Assembly: GCF_013149275.1 (NCBI RefSeq)
Contig: NZ_JABGNA010000013.1
Coordinates: forward strand, 1 to 64,000
Source of the DNA: Mucilaginibacter sp. SG564
GTDB taxonomy: Bacteria > Bacteroidota > Bacteroidia > Sphingobacteriales > Sphingobacteriaceae
Direction: 5' to 3'
Length of the DNA: 64,000 nucleotides
Part shown: positions 51,223-59,287 of the stretch, piece by piece
How positions within the stretch are numbered: the first letter of the stretch is position 1
Layout of the letters: the number at the start of each line of letters is the position of its first letter
Made by a program: the position numbers and the translations under genes
The notes under the pieces: generated by a model
The model's input: only the letters and a program-made list of their open reading frames with translations
What the model was told of the DNA's origin: nothing
Database searches by the model: none

Positions 51223-52410
51223 TCAAAACACCCTGCACAGCAATCCCTTCAAATATTCGCCTTCGGGGAAGGATGCCCGTACGGGGTGGTCTTCGGGTTG
51301 GTGGAATTGGTAAATGAATTGAACCTGCTTGCCTGCATCCAGCGCGGCCCAGGCAATTACTTGTTTAAAGGTTTCCATATCCATGGCGCCCGAGCAGGAA
51401 TATGTGGCCAGCAGGCCGCCTTCATTCAGTAACAGCATGCCTAAACGGTTCAGATCTTTATAGGCCCTGGATGCCCGTGTAAGCGCGGAGCGGGAAGGCG
51501 CGTACTTTGGCGGATCGAGCACGATAACATCAAATTTTTCGCCCTCATCCCTGAATTTGCGCAGCTGCACATTGACATCTGATTTTATGGCCGTGTGTTT
51601 ACCAGCATCCAATTTATTTAACAGGATATTTTCTTTCAATGTTTCAATAGCCAATGCCGAGCTATCCACACTGGTTACCGATGCAGCTCCGTTTTTTAAG
51701 CTATTGAGGGTAAAGCCCCCGGTATAACAAAAACAATCCAGCACTTTTTTACCATTGGCATAGTTGGCTACTATATGGCGGTTATCGCGCTGATCGCAAT
51801 AAAAGCCAGATTTTTGACCTTCGGTGATATTGATGCCGTAAACAATATTGTTCTCCAATACTTCTACTATCTCTGGTGGCGGGTTACCAAAAAGCACCTT
51901 ATTTTCGGCTTCGGTCAGACCTTCATGCGCCCGGGAGGAGTTATCGCTTTTATCAGATATGCTTTCGGGGTTCAGCAGCTTTTGCAGTTCATCAATAATT
52001 ACCGGCATCACCCGTTCCATACCCGAGGTGAGCACCTGTACGGCCAGGTGACCTGCATATTTATCAACAATCAGCCCCGGCAAGTAATCCGCTTCACTGA
52101 AAACCAGGCGGCATGTATTGGTTCCATTATTTAACACATGGGCACGGCTTTTAATAGCGGATACCAGTTTACGGCGAAACCAATCGTCGTTAATTTCAAC
52201 GGCTTCGCCCCATTCCAGCAGGCGCAGCGCCACCCGCGATTGATCGTTATAAAAACCATAGGCCATAAAATCGCCTTTTGCGTTAAGCAGCCGTACCACA
52301 TCGCCATTGGCAGGTTTACCCTTTACTTTTTCAACAGCTCCCGAAAATACCCAGGGGTGTTTTTGCAAAACAGCTTTCTCTTTACCTTTGTTTAATAACA
52401 CATCAATCAT
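51223..52410 (-). CDS. rlmI: RlmI-like 23S rRNA cytosine methyltransferase
   Basis: A 395-residue class I SAM-dependent methyltransferase. N-terminal PUA domain (about 1-75, 'KHPWVFSGAVEKVKGKPANG'), central RNA-binding part with 'ISDKSDNSSRAHEGL', SAM-binding 'VLDCFCYTGGFTLNSLKNGA' region and 'VIVLDPPKYAPSRSAL' with the D-P-P motif; 'YSCSGAMD' holds a Cys near the active site. RlmI methylates C1962 of 23S rRNA in E. coli; exact position here is inferred. Convergent with terC across nested repeats. Confidence 0.88.
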   Translation of the reverse strand: MIDVLLNKGKEKAVLQKHPWVFSGAVEKVKGKPANGDVVRLLNAKGDFMAYGFYNDQSRVALRLLEWGEAVEINDDWFRRKLVSAIKSRAHVLNNGTNTCRLVFSEADYLPGLIVDKYAGHLAVQVLTSGMERVMPVIIDELQKLLNPESISDKSDNSSRAHEGLTEAENKVLFGNPPPEIVEVLENNIVYGINITEGQKSGFYCDQRDNRHIVANYANGKKVLDCFCYTGGFTLNSLKNGAASVTSVDSSALAIETLKENILLNKLDAGKHTAIKSDVNVQLRKFRDEGEKFDVIVLDPPKYAPSRSALTRASRAYKDLNRLGMLLLNEGGLLATYSCSGAMDMETFKQVIAWAALDAGKQVQFIYQFHQPEDHPVRASFPEGEYLKGLLCRVF

Positions 52411-52431
52411 AACCGCAAAGGTAATAAATTA

Positions 52432-52535
52432 GTGAATTGTGAGTGGAGAGTAGTAAGTAGTTACTTTTTTCACTGTTTGATATTAGATTGTTACATAAAA
52501 ACCGCTCTCTACTCTTGTAACTCGCCACTTACCTC
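52432..52535. repeat. Heptad-phased palindrome between rlmI and the DUF2911 gene
   Basis: Left arm in heptamers GTGAATT, GTGAGTG, GAGAGTA, GTAAGTA (52432-52459); right arm CTCTCTA, CTCTTGT, AACTCGC, CACTTAC (52505-52532) is its imperfect complement. The two flanking genes are divergent here, so this one is not in terminator position. Confidence 0.8.
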
Positions 52536-52617
52536 ATTAAACTTTCATAAAATTTATTACTCCAATACAATATTTACCGAATAAAAACATTTGGTATCTT
52601 AGTATCGAAAACATAAC

Positions 52618-53469
52618 ATGAGAAAGACTTACTTATTTTTAGCAACCATGCTATTGGCATGTGCAAGCTATAAAAGCTTTGGACAGGCAGTACCCCGCAT
52701 TCCTGAGGCCAGTTCAACACAAACCATTATCCAGGATTTTGGATTGGGAAAAGTGACTATTACCTACTCACGGCCAAACGTTAAGGACCGTAAAATATTT
52801 GGTGGTATAATACCTTATGGTGAAGTTTGGCGCACAGGGGCCAATGCGGCCACAACCATTACCTTTACAGAAAAAGTAATTATTGAAGGGCATAATGTAC
52901 CAGCCGGCACTTATTCCTTATTCAGCATCCCACAAAGAAACGGATGGACCATCATCCTGAACAAAACCGTTAAGCAATGGGGCGCTTACAGCTATAAACA
53001 AGCCGATGACTTTTTACGTTTTGAGATAAAATCCATCCGCGTAAACGAAAAACGGGAAACATTTACCATGGCTTTTGCCAACTCTAATACCCGGTCAACA
53101 GATCTGTACCTGGTTTGGGACCATACAGCTGCCTTTATACACATGGAGACCGACGATGACGCCAAGATCATGGCCAATATTGATGAGTTGATGAAAGGCG
53201 ATCGTAAACCCTATTATTTTAACGCCATCCAATGGTATTATGAAAACAACAAGGATACCGATAAAGCATTAGGCTGGGTAGCCGAGGCCGAAAAGGAAGA
53301 TCCTAAAGGCCCATGGTTTAAACTATGGGAATCGCGCTTATTATTAAAAAAGGGAGATAAAGCCGGCGCTGTAGCTGCCGCCGAAGCCGGAATTGAGCTT
53401 TCAAAAGAAAGCAATGATGATGAATATCTTCGATTAAACCTGGAGGCGCTTAGTCAAGCCAGAAACTAA
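52618..53469 (+). CDS. DUF2911 exported protein
   Basis: A 283-residue protein with signal peptide (cut after 'YKSFGQ', about 23). The DUF2911 beta-barrel (about 35-180) shows 'GKVTITYSRPNVKDRKIFGG' and 'YGEVWRTGANAATTITF' and 'VPAGTYSLFSIP'. The C-terminal part (about 190-283) is helical, with TPR-like pairs ('KALGWVAEAEKEDPKGPWFK', 'KAGAVAAAEAGIELSK'). Periplasmic; function unknown. Confidence 0.85.
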   Translation: MRKTYLFLATMLLACASYKSFGQAVPRIPEASSTQTIIQDFGLGKVTITYSRPNVKDRKIFGGIIPYGEVWRTGANAATTITFTEKVIIEGHNVPAGTYSLFSIPQRNGWTIILNKTVKQWGAYSYKQADDFLRFEIKSIRVNEKRETFTMAFANSNTRSTDLYLVWDHTAAFIHMETDDDAKIMANIDELMKGDRKPYYFNAIQWYYENNKDTDKALGWVAEAEKEDPKGPWFKLWESRLLLKKGDKAGAVAAAEAGIELSKESNDDEYLRLNLEALSQARN

Positions 53470-53485
53470 TTCAGCATAAAAAATA

Positions 53486-55198
53486 TTACAGGCCCGGTTC
53501 TATCAGACCCGGGCTTTTTTGTGGCAACAATTTATTGATCAGATAAGCTACGATCATTACTAAAAAGCAACCTATGGGGTTAAGCCATAAATAAGCAACT
53601 GTTTTACTCAATCCTAAATATAATATGATTACTTCGCTTATAATGGCGCCAATAAAAACCGGGGTTCCGCTTACCCGTTTCATATAAAAAGCTACTACAA
53701 ACACGCCCAATACGGTTCCATATATATAGGAGCCCAGTTGGTTCACGGCTTCCAGTAAATTGCCAAGTTTACCGGCATATAAGGCCATAATTACGCACAC
53801 TATACCCCAAAATACGGTTGACATGCGGGATACCAGCAAATAGTTTTTATCAGACGCATCCTTATTGATGGTGCGTTTGTAAATATCGATCACGGTAGTT
53901 GAGGCCAGTGAATTAAGCGCGCTTGCTGTTGACCCCATCGAAGCCAAAAATATAATAGCTATCAGTAGGCCCACTAGTCCCTGGGGTAAGTATTGCTTTA
54001 CAAAGGTCAGAAATACGTAATTGGTATCGTTTTCATCAGCGCCTGCATTATTCTTTTTCATGAGCGCAATGGCGTCCTGCCGTATAATGCGCGATTGCTT
54101 ATCGGCTATCTTTAAGGCACCTTTAGCGTGATCTATCTGTTCCTCATTTTTGCCGTCAAGCGCTTTTACCAGTTCATTCGCTTTTGCTTTCCGCTGTTCA
54201 AAAGCCTGGGTATATTGCCGGTCGAGGTAATTATATTGTGTAGCATAGCTGCTTTGTTTTACCCGCGCTACCTCGTAATTATTAAAAAACATGGGTGGCC
54301 GGTTAAACTGATAAAAGGCTAAAACCAATACGCCAATGAGCAGGATGAGGAACTGCATAGGAATTTTGATAAGCCCATTCATAATAAGGCCCAGTCTGCT
54401 TTGCCCAATGGAGCTGCCCGTTAAATAACGGCCAACCTGGCTTTGGTCTGTCCCGAAATAGGATAACTGCAAAAAGAAGCCGCCTATCAGGCCGCTCCAC
54501 ACGGTGTAGCGGTTACTCCAGTCAAATTTCCAGTCTATCACATTCATATGGCCAAGCTTGCCCGCCATTTTCAGGGCATGTGTAAAACCCACGCCCGATG
54601 GCAGTAAGCGTACCACCAGTATCCCGGCCAAAAACATACCTGCAAATATGATACTCATTTGCAGCAACTGCGTGTATGATACCGCTTTACTGCCGCCATA
54701 AACGGTGTAAAATATTACCAATCCACCTATAAACAAGGTGGTATAAACCGTATTGATATTAAGTATGGTTGATAAAATAATGGCTGGCGCATAGATAGCC
54801 ACACCTGTTGACAGGCTGCGTAATACCAAAAAAAGAAACGAAGTAAGCGCACGGGTCTTGAGATCAAAACGTTGCTCCAGGAACTCATAAGCCGTATAAA
54901 CTTTTAGGCGGTGGAATATAGGGACAAAGGTTACGCACAGCACAATCATGGCCAGCGGTAAACCAAAGTAAAACTGTACAAAACGCATCCCATCTGAATA
55001 AGCCTGGCCGGGAGCCGAAAGAAAAGTGATGGCACTGGCTTGGGTAGCCATAACCGAGAAACCCACATGGTACCAGGGTAACGAGCGGTTACCCATCAAA
55101 AATTGATCGATATTTTTATTGCTGCCGCTTTTCCATACGCCATAAGCTACTATGGCCAACAGCGTAAGTCCTAAAACTATCCAATCGGGTAAACTCAT
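53486..55198 (-). CDS. Sodium:solute symporter (SSS family)
   Basis: A 570-residue inner-membrane transporter with about thirteen helices. 'GNRSLPWYHVGFSVMATQASAITFLSAPGQAYSDG' spans residues 36-70 and, with 'YTVYGGSKAVSYTQLLQMSIIF' (about 163-184), is typical of the SSS family; the fifth-to-eighth helix core is intact. A soluble charged insert of roughly 90 residues (about 300-395) separates two helices and looks coiled-coil. Substrate could be a sugar, sialic acid or similar. It overlaps by ATGA a 42-residue gene upstream, suggesting a three-gene operon. Confidence 0.88.
   Translation of the reverse strand: MSLPDWIVLGLTLLAIVAYGVWKSGSNKNIDQFLMGNRSLPWYHVGFSVMATQASAITFLSAPGQAYSDGMRFVQFYFGLPLAMIVLCVTFVPIFHRLKVYTAYEFLEQRFDLKTRALTSFLFLVLRSLSTGVAIYAPAIILSTILNINTVYTTLFIGGLVIFYTVYGGSKAVSYTQLLQMSIIFAGMFLAGILVVRLLPSGVGFTHALKMAGKLGHMNVIDWKFDWSNRYTVWSGLIGGFFLQLSYFGTDQSQVGRYLTGSSIGQSRLGLIMNGLIKIPMQFLILLIGVLVLAFYQFNRPPMFFNNYEVARVKQSSYATQYNYLDRQYTQAFEQRKAKANELVKALDGKNEEQIDHAKGALKIADKQSRIIRQDAIALMKKNNAGADENDTNYVFLTFVKQYLPQGLVGLLIAIIFLASMGSTASALNSLASTTVIDIYKRTINKDASDKNYLLVSRMSTVFWGIVCVIMALYAGKLGNLLEAVNQLGSYIYGTVLGVFVVAFYMKRVSGTPVFIGAIISEVIILYLGLSKTVAYLWLNPIGCFLVMIVAYLINKLLPQKSPGLIEPGL
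53490..53520 (-). terminator. Terminator/overlap hairpin at the end of the symporter gene
   Basis: GCCCGGttctatcagaCCCGGGC followed by TTTTTT on the plus strand; it terminates the DUF2911 transcript while overlapping the last codons of the convergent symporter gene. Confidence 0.75.
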
Positions 55199-55323
55199 TC
55201 AAAAGATTTTGTAATGAGCCAAAATACTAAAATTAAAAAAACCAGCCACACGACTACAATGCCGTAAAACTGGTTCCAATTTTTTATAAAAGAGGGCAGA
55301 TCAGGATCAGGCCTTTTCACCAC
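55195..55323 (-). CDS. 42-residue single-pass membrane protein
   Basis: Small gene not given by length-limited callers. It starts at GTG 55323 (or the next GTG at 55320), overlapping the end of the 63-residue gene upstream, and stops in an ATGA overlap with the symporter start. The product has a polar N-terminus ('KRPDPDLPSFIKNWNQFYG') and one strong hydrophobic helix (about 21-38). Overlap on both sides suggests translation and a role with the symporter, perhaps as a small accessory subunit. No family recognised. Confidence 0.6.
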   Translation of the reverse strand: MVKRPDPDLPSFIKNWNQFYGIVVVWLVFLILVFWLITKSFE

Positions 55324-55498
55324 GGCCTTTAACCAATACAGTTAAAAAGAAACCGGCGGTTAATAAGCCCAAAACACCACCAACGGCTATCCAGGTAAAT
55401 CCTTTATCAATTATAGCTCCTGTAAAAAGCCCGGAAACTAAGCCAACAAGATAAAATACAAAATCAAGGCTTTTTTCTTCTTCTTTGTGTTGTTCCAT
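55307..55498 (-). CDS. Small two-helix membrane protein (AtpZ/AtpI-like)
   Basis: A 63-residue protein starting 'MEQHKEEEKSLDFVFYLVGL' with two hydrophobic helices (about 13-31 and 34-56) joined by 'IIDKG'. The pattern is like AtpZ/AtpI small proteins, but no ATP synthase gene is near, so the name is tentative. First gene of the putative symporter operon. Confidence 0.65.
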   Translation of the reverse strand: MEQHKEEEKSLDFVFYLVGLVSGLFTGAIIDKGFTWIAVGGVLGLLTAGFFLTVLVKGRGEKA

Positions 55499-55598
55499 AT
55501 TACTGTTATTATAACGTTTGCAAAAATAGATGATTAATTGATTTTTTCAACATTTTATTTAATGGTGATTTACAATTGTTACGCATAGCTGCTTATTG

Positions 55599-55633
55599 AA
55601 GACTTACGAAGTTTTTGAAACTTCGTAAGTCTT
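55599..55633. repeat. Perfect 16-bp palindrome
   Basis: AAGACTTACGAAGTTT and its exact complement, with loop TTG. It could terminate minus-strand transcripts entering from the PIG-L side. With the next two repeats it occupies the gap 55499-55853. Confidence 0.9.
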
Positions 55634-55757
55634 ATCTGTCTGCTGTCGCGGGCTTCCAGTCTGTGGTAACTATGGTTTCAGCTTTCAGCTGAAAATATAA
55701 GCTGAAAGCTTATAACATGCGCCCCACGAGATACGCTGCGCTAATCTCGCGGGAGCA
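55634..55757 (-). repeat. Dispersed element B, copy 2
   Basis: Reverse-complement copy of 104-224, keeping 'gattagcgcagcgtatctcg', the 'agctttcagctgaa' pair and 'gggctt...gcccgcg' block. Confidence 0.75.
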
Positions 55758-55765
55758 AAAGAGGT

Positions 55766-55835
55766 GTCATGCTGAGCCTGTCGAAGCATGGCGGGCAGGC
55801 CTCTGCGCCCGAGTCTTCGACAAGCTCAGACTGAC
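55766..55835. repeat. GTCAT-type palindromic repeat, copy 5
   Basis: GTCATGCTGAGCCTGTCGAA with its complement TTCGACAAGCTCAGACTGAC. Very close to copy 2 (7657-7724), including the 'gcatggcggg' middle. Confidence 0.85.
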
Positions 55836-55853
55836 AGCCCCCTCTTTTTCTTA

Positions 55854-58322
55854 TTACAACGACTGCCCCTTCGGCTTACTCAATAAATTGATGAACAAGC
55901 GATAAGCTCCCGGTACACCGGCAGGTAATTCCCTGAAAAAGGCCAGCGAGGTGTATACAAAACGTCCTTTACCATAATCGCCTACTATTAACGATCCGTT
56001 ATTGGGCTGCTCGCCTTTATCGTTCATCTGTAAAACGGTTTTATATTGTGAGTCGATATCGCTTACAAAATATAGCCCCCGCTCCTGGATCCAGCCTTTA
56101 AAATCGTCCTGGGTAATTTTGTTGGGATAGTTGAGCACCGGGTTTTGTTTGTCTAATATGGTTACTTCGGCATTTTCGTCGGTAACCCTTTCGTTTACCA
56201 CCCGGAAAGGATATGGACCTATTTGTTTTATTACCAGACCCGCGTTATTATTGTATTGTACCAATAAATTACCCCCGTTTTTAACATAATCCATCAGGCG
56301 GCTTTGCTCATAGCGCAGGCGCTCATTCACATTATAAGCGCGTACCCCGGTAATGATGGCATCATATACAGAAAGATCGGCATTCATGATCTCATTTTCC
56401 GAAAGCAGGTGTACATCATAGCCTACCTGGCGCAGGGCCTCGGGCATCAGATCGCCGGCTCCTGTAATGTAAGCCAGTTTTTTACCCGCGATTTTCAGGT
56501 CGAGGTTTACCAGCCTGGTTTCGGCGGGTGGGAACAGCGTAATAGCCGGCACATGATCATACCGGATGCGGCGCAGAGCCAGCGAAAAAGTTTTCCCGTT
56601 TACCGTTACCACAGCCTGTAAATTATTAACGCGGGGTTTATTATCTGTTGGAGCGATGGAAAAAGTCACCGTCCATTCATCGTTTTTATTTTTCCCGGTA
56701 AACTCAATTTTTTTGGGGTCGATCTTCCAGCCTTCAATAGGTTTTAAGCTGATGTTACCACTGGCAGCGGTAAAGCTTTTTAATTTGATTTGAACCTGCT
56801 GTTCCTGCTGCGAGTTAAAAATATAATCCTGGTTTTCGATATTGGCGGTAACCGGCGGGGTTATTTCCAACGGCTGGTATACTTCGCCTCTCACCGGGTC
56901 GACATATTTATATAGCAATCTGCGCTCAAAACGCACCGGCTTACCTTCTATAATAAATTCAAAATCAACTTTGGGCAAATCGGGGTTTTCGGGATTGCCT
57001 GCCAGTGTTTCGTCAGCTAAATTATAAGCACCTAAACTGTGAGGTGTTTCCAACCAGTAAGGCTGTGTCAGTTTATCGGCAGTACCGCTTTGCTCAAATG
57101 TTTGTTGCTGATTGGCCGGGATCACCTGGCTGTTGAGGTTGGAAACATTGTTTTGAAATGCGATGCTATTGATCTTTACGCGGTTGCTATAACGGTCAAC
57201 CACCTGGGCGCGTACCTGTATCTGATCGCCAAGAGCATAAGTTGGTTCGGTGGCGTAAGCTTCAAACCACAAGCCAGAGCAGGCGGCAATCAGTTCGCTT
57301 AGTTCTTTTGTTTTTTGGGTGCGCCAGTATATATCAGAGATCTTTTCCACCTTGCTCAACAATTGCACCAAAGCGGGAACTGATTTTTCGGGGGCCTCCG
57401 GATTAAAATCACGGTTAACAATACCTATACCGGCGCCGATAGCCTCGCCATCCTTCACCCGTTTCCAGGTAGTATTTACGCCATCCATCAGATCGTTCTG
57501 CGGGGCATCACCCAAAATGGTCTTGAAATATTCATAAAACTCACCACGCTGCTTAGCTGAGCCAAAACCCTGTGTTTTATGGTTGCTGCGGCTTTCGGCA
57601 GCAAGTTCGCCATACCCCTTACCTAAAATGGGGTTATAAACACCTACATTGATCTTAAACTGATCGCTTGCCGTGGTATTTACACTGCCAAAACTAAAAG
57701 TGTTCCAAAGCAGGCGTTTGGCTTGCCAGGGCTGTACGTATTTTAATTGTTCGGGATAACGCTTAGGATCGGCGGCGGCGGCGAATGCTTCCTGAGCCAA
57801 TATAGCCGATGAGGTATGATGACCATGGCCACCTTCGCCGGTGGTTGGAAAACGGCAGATCATCACATCAGGCCTGAATTTGCGGATCACCCAAACCATA
57901 TCGCCCAGCACCTTATCCTTATCCCATATTTTCAGCGTCTCTTCGGGACCTTTAGAAAAACCAAAATCATTGGCCCGGGTAAAAAACTGTTCGGCGCCAT
58001 CCACACGGCGGGCGGCCAGCAACTCCTGCGTGCGGATCAATCCCAAAAGTTCACTTTGTTCATTTCCGATCAGATTTTGGCCTCCATCGCCTCTTGTGCA
58101 GGAAAGATAACCGGTGCGGTAATGCTTTTCCTGGGCCAGGTAAGCCAGCAAACGGGTGTTTTCATCATCGGGATGTGCGGCTATATACAGCACGCTGCCC
58201 AGTGTATTGAGCTTTTTGAAATTTTGCTGTATGGCAGCCAGATCTGCCGGCGGCGAAGTTTGTGCTGATACTATGCTGGTGGAAAGGTATAAAAAGATGG
58301 TAATGAGGTTTATCCGCTTCAT
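55854..58322 (-). CDS. PIG-L family deacetylase with C-terminal sugar/NEW3-like domains
   Basis: An 822-residue exported protein. Start at 58322 gives 'MKRINLITIFLYLSTSIVSA', a signal peptide; the 26 codons before are AT-rich and unlike protein. The N-terminal PIG-L domain (about 45-290) has the zinc motif 'AAHPDDEN' and the later 'GHGHHTSS' with catalytic Asp/His; family enzymes remove acetyl groups from N-acetylglucosamine conjugates. Beta-sandwich domains follow (about 380-620) and then a GATase-like/ThuA-like domain (about 640-800, 'ITGVRAYNVNERLR'). Substrate unknown. Confidence 0.85.
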   Translation of the reverse strand: MKRINLITIFLYLSTSIVSAQTSPPADLAAIQQNFKKLNTLGSVLYIAAHPDDENTRLLAYLAQEKHYRTGYLSCTRGDGGQNLIGNEQSELLGLIRTQELLAARRVDGAEQFFTRANDFGFSKGPEETLKIWDKDKVLGDMVWVIRKFRPDVMICRFPTTGEGGHGHHTSSAILAQEAFAAAADPKRYPEQLKYVQPWQAKRLLWNTFSFGSVNTTASDQFKINVGVYNPILGKGYGELAAESRSNHKTQGFGSAKQRGEFYEYFKTILGDAPQNDLMDGVNTTWKRVKDGEAIGAGIGIVNRDFNPEAPEKSVPALVQLLSKVEKISDIYWRTQKTKELSELIAACSGLWFEAYATEPTYALGDQIQVRAQVVDRYSNRVKINSIAFQNNVSNLNSQVIPANQQQTFEQSGTADKLTQPYWLETPHSLGAYNLADETLAGNPENPDLPKVDFEFIIEGKPVRFERRLLYKYVDPVRGEVYQPLEITPPVTANIENQDYIFNSQQEQQVQIKLKSFTAASGNISLKPIEGWKIDPKKIEFTGKNKNDEWTVTFSIAPTDNKPRVNNLQAVVTVNGKTFSLALRRIRYDHVPAITLFPPAETRLVNLDLKIAGKKLAYITGAGDLMPEALRQVGYDVHLLSENEIMNADLSVYDAIITGVRAYNVNERLRYEQSRLMDYVKNGGNLLVQYNNNAGLVIKQIGPYPFRVVNERVTDENAEVTILDKQNPVLNYPNKITQDDFKGWIQERGLYFVSDIDSQYKTVLQMNDKGEQPNNGSLIVGDYGKGRFVYTSLAFFRELPAGVPGAYRLFINLLSKPKGQSL

Positions 58323-58495
58323 GCTGGCAAATATATTTGAAAGATGGAAATTTATTATCTTTATATCAATAATATAACATTGCATCAATATGGAATGCAT
58401 TATATTTCAAAAGGATAAGGGACAATCCATAATAGCTGCAATAACCTAAAATTTCGGCTGATTAGTAAAACAAATCTGTCATTCATGAGTAATCT

Positions 58496-58509
58496 TAATC
58501 AAGTGATTA
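58496..58509. promoter_or_regulatory. Candidate TetR operator 1
   Basis: TAATCA-AG-TGATTA palindrome, 66 bases upstream of the tetR start. Same half-site as operator 2. Confidence 0.5.
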
Positions 58510-58534
58510 GCTTTTTGGCCAAGATCACTATGCT

Positions 58535-58554
58535 TTAATCAATCGTTTGATTAA
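58535..58554. promoter_or_regulatory. Candidate TetR operator 2 overlapping the promoter
   Basis: TTAATCAA-tcgt-TTGATTAA, eight-base perfect arms. It overlaps the -7 element TAATTTTG at 58552-58559, so a bound repressor would block transcription of tetR and the efflux genes. Confidence 0.6.
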
Positions 58555-58574
58555 TTTTGTGCCGTTAAAAAAAA

Positions 58575-59219
58575 ATGGACAAAGATAAGATAGATAAAAA
58601 AGACCACATCCTGGACGTAGCCGAGCGCGTGTTTTCAGAGATGGGTTTTGACGGCTCTTCCACCCGCATGATCTCGGGCGAAGCCGGCGTGAACATGGCC
58701 ATGCTCAATTATTATTTTGGTTCAAAAGAAGGTTTATTCCTGGCAGTTATTGAACGTAAGATCACTTCGTTTCAAAATATACTGCAAATTTTAGGTAACG
58801 ACGAAAGCATCAGCTCCTGGGCAAAAATAGAATCATACATTGATATCTATGGCGAACGGGTAGTGAACCATAACTGCTTCCAGAAATTACTTTACCAGGA
58901 ACTCACCATGAACCGCCGCACTGAGCTTGCCGAAACGATACGCAACATGTTGATGAAAAGCGTATCCGAACTGTTCAGGATAATACAGGAAGGAATAGAT
59001 AATGGTGAATTTCGTAAAGATACCGACATGCAAATGGTTGTATCTACGCTTTACGGAACCAAAAACTTCATTTTAAATACCCCGCTAATGTCATCAACCA
59101 TGCTGGGGTACGATATACAGGACGAAAAAGTGCTGGAGGAACAATTTAAGCCCCGTATTAAAAAATATTTAAAAACCCTCTTAAAAGCGTACTTAGTTAA
59201 TGAAACCATCATGAGCTAA
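58575..59219 (+). CDS. TetR-family repressor of the efflux operon
   Basis: A 214-residue regulator. N-terminal helix-turn-helix is seen in 'ILDVAERVFSEMGFDGSSTR' followed by 'ISGEAGVNMAMLNYYFGSKEGLF', the usual TetR signature (residues about 12-58). The C-terminal ligand-binding part is helical and unlike any I can name. First gene of tetR-tolC-emrA-emrB; two palindromes in its promoter share a half-site, which suggests autoregulation released by the exported compound. Confidence 0.9.
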   Translation: MDKDKIDKKDHILDVAERVFSEMGFDGSSTRMISGEAGVNMAMLNYYFGSKEGLFLAVIERKITSFQNILQILGNDESISSWAKIESYIDIYGERVVNHNCFQKLLYQELTMNRRTELAETIRNMLMKSVSELFRIIQEGIDNGEFRKDTDMQMVVSTLYGTKNFILNTPLMSSTMLGYDIQDEKVLEEQFKPRIKKYLKTLLKAYLVNETIMS

Positions 59220-59287
59220 AGCTCACCAACCGAATGTATAAAACGGCTCATGATAGCTTCATTACCTTTAAAAAACAAATTGCTCCA

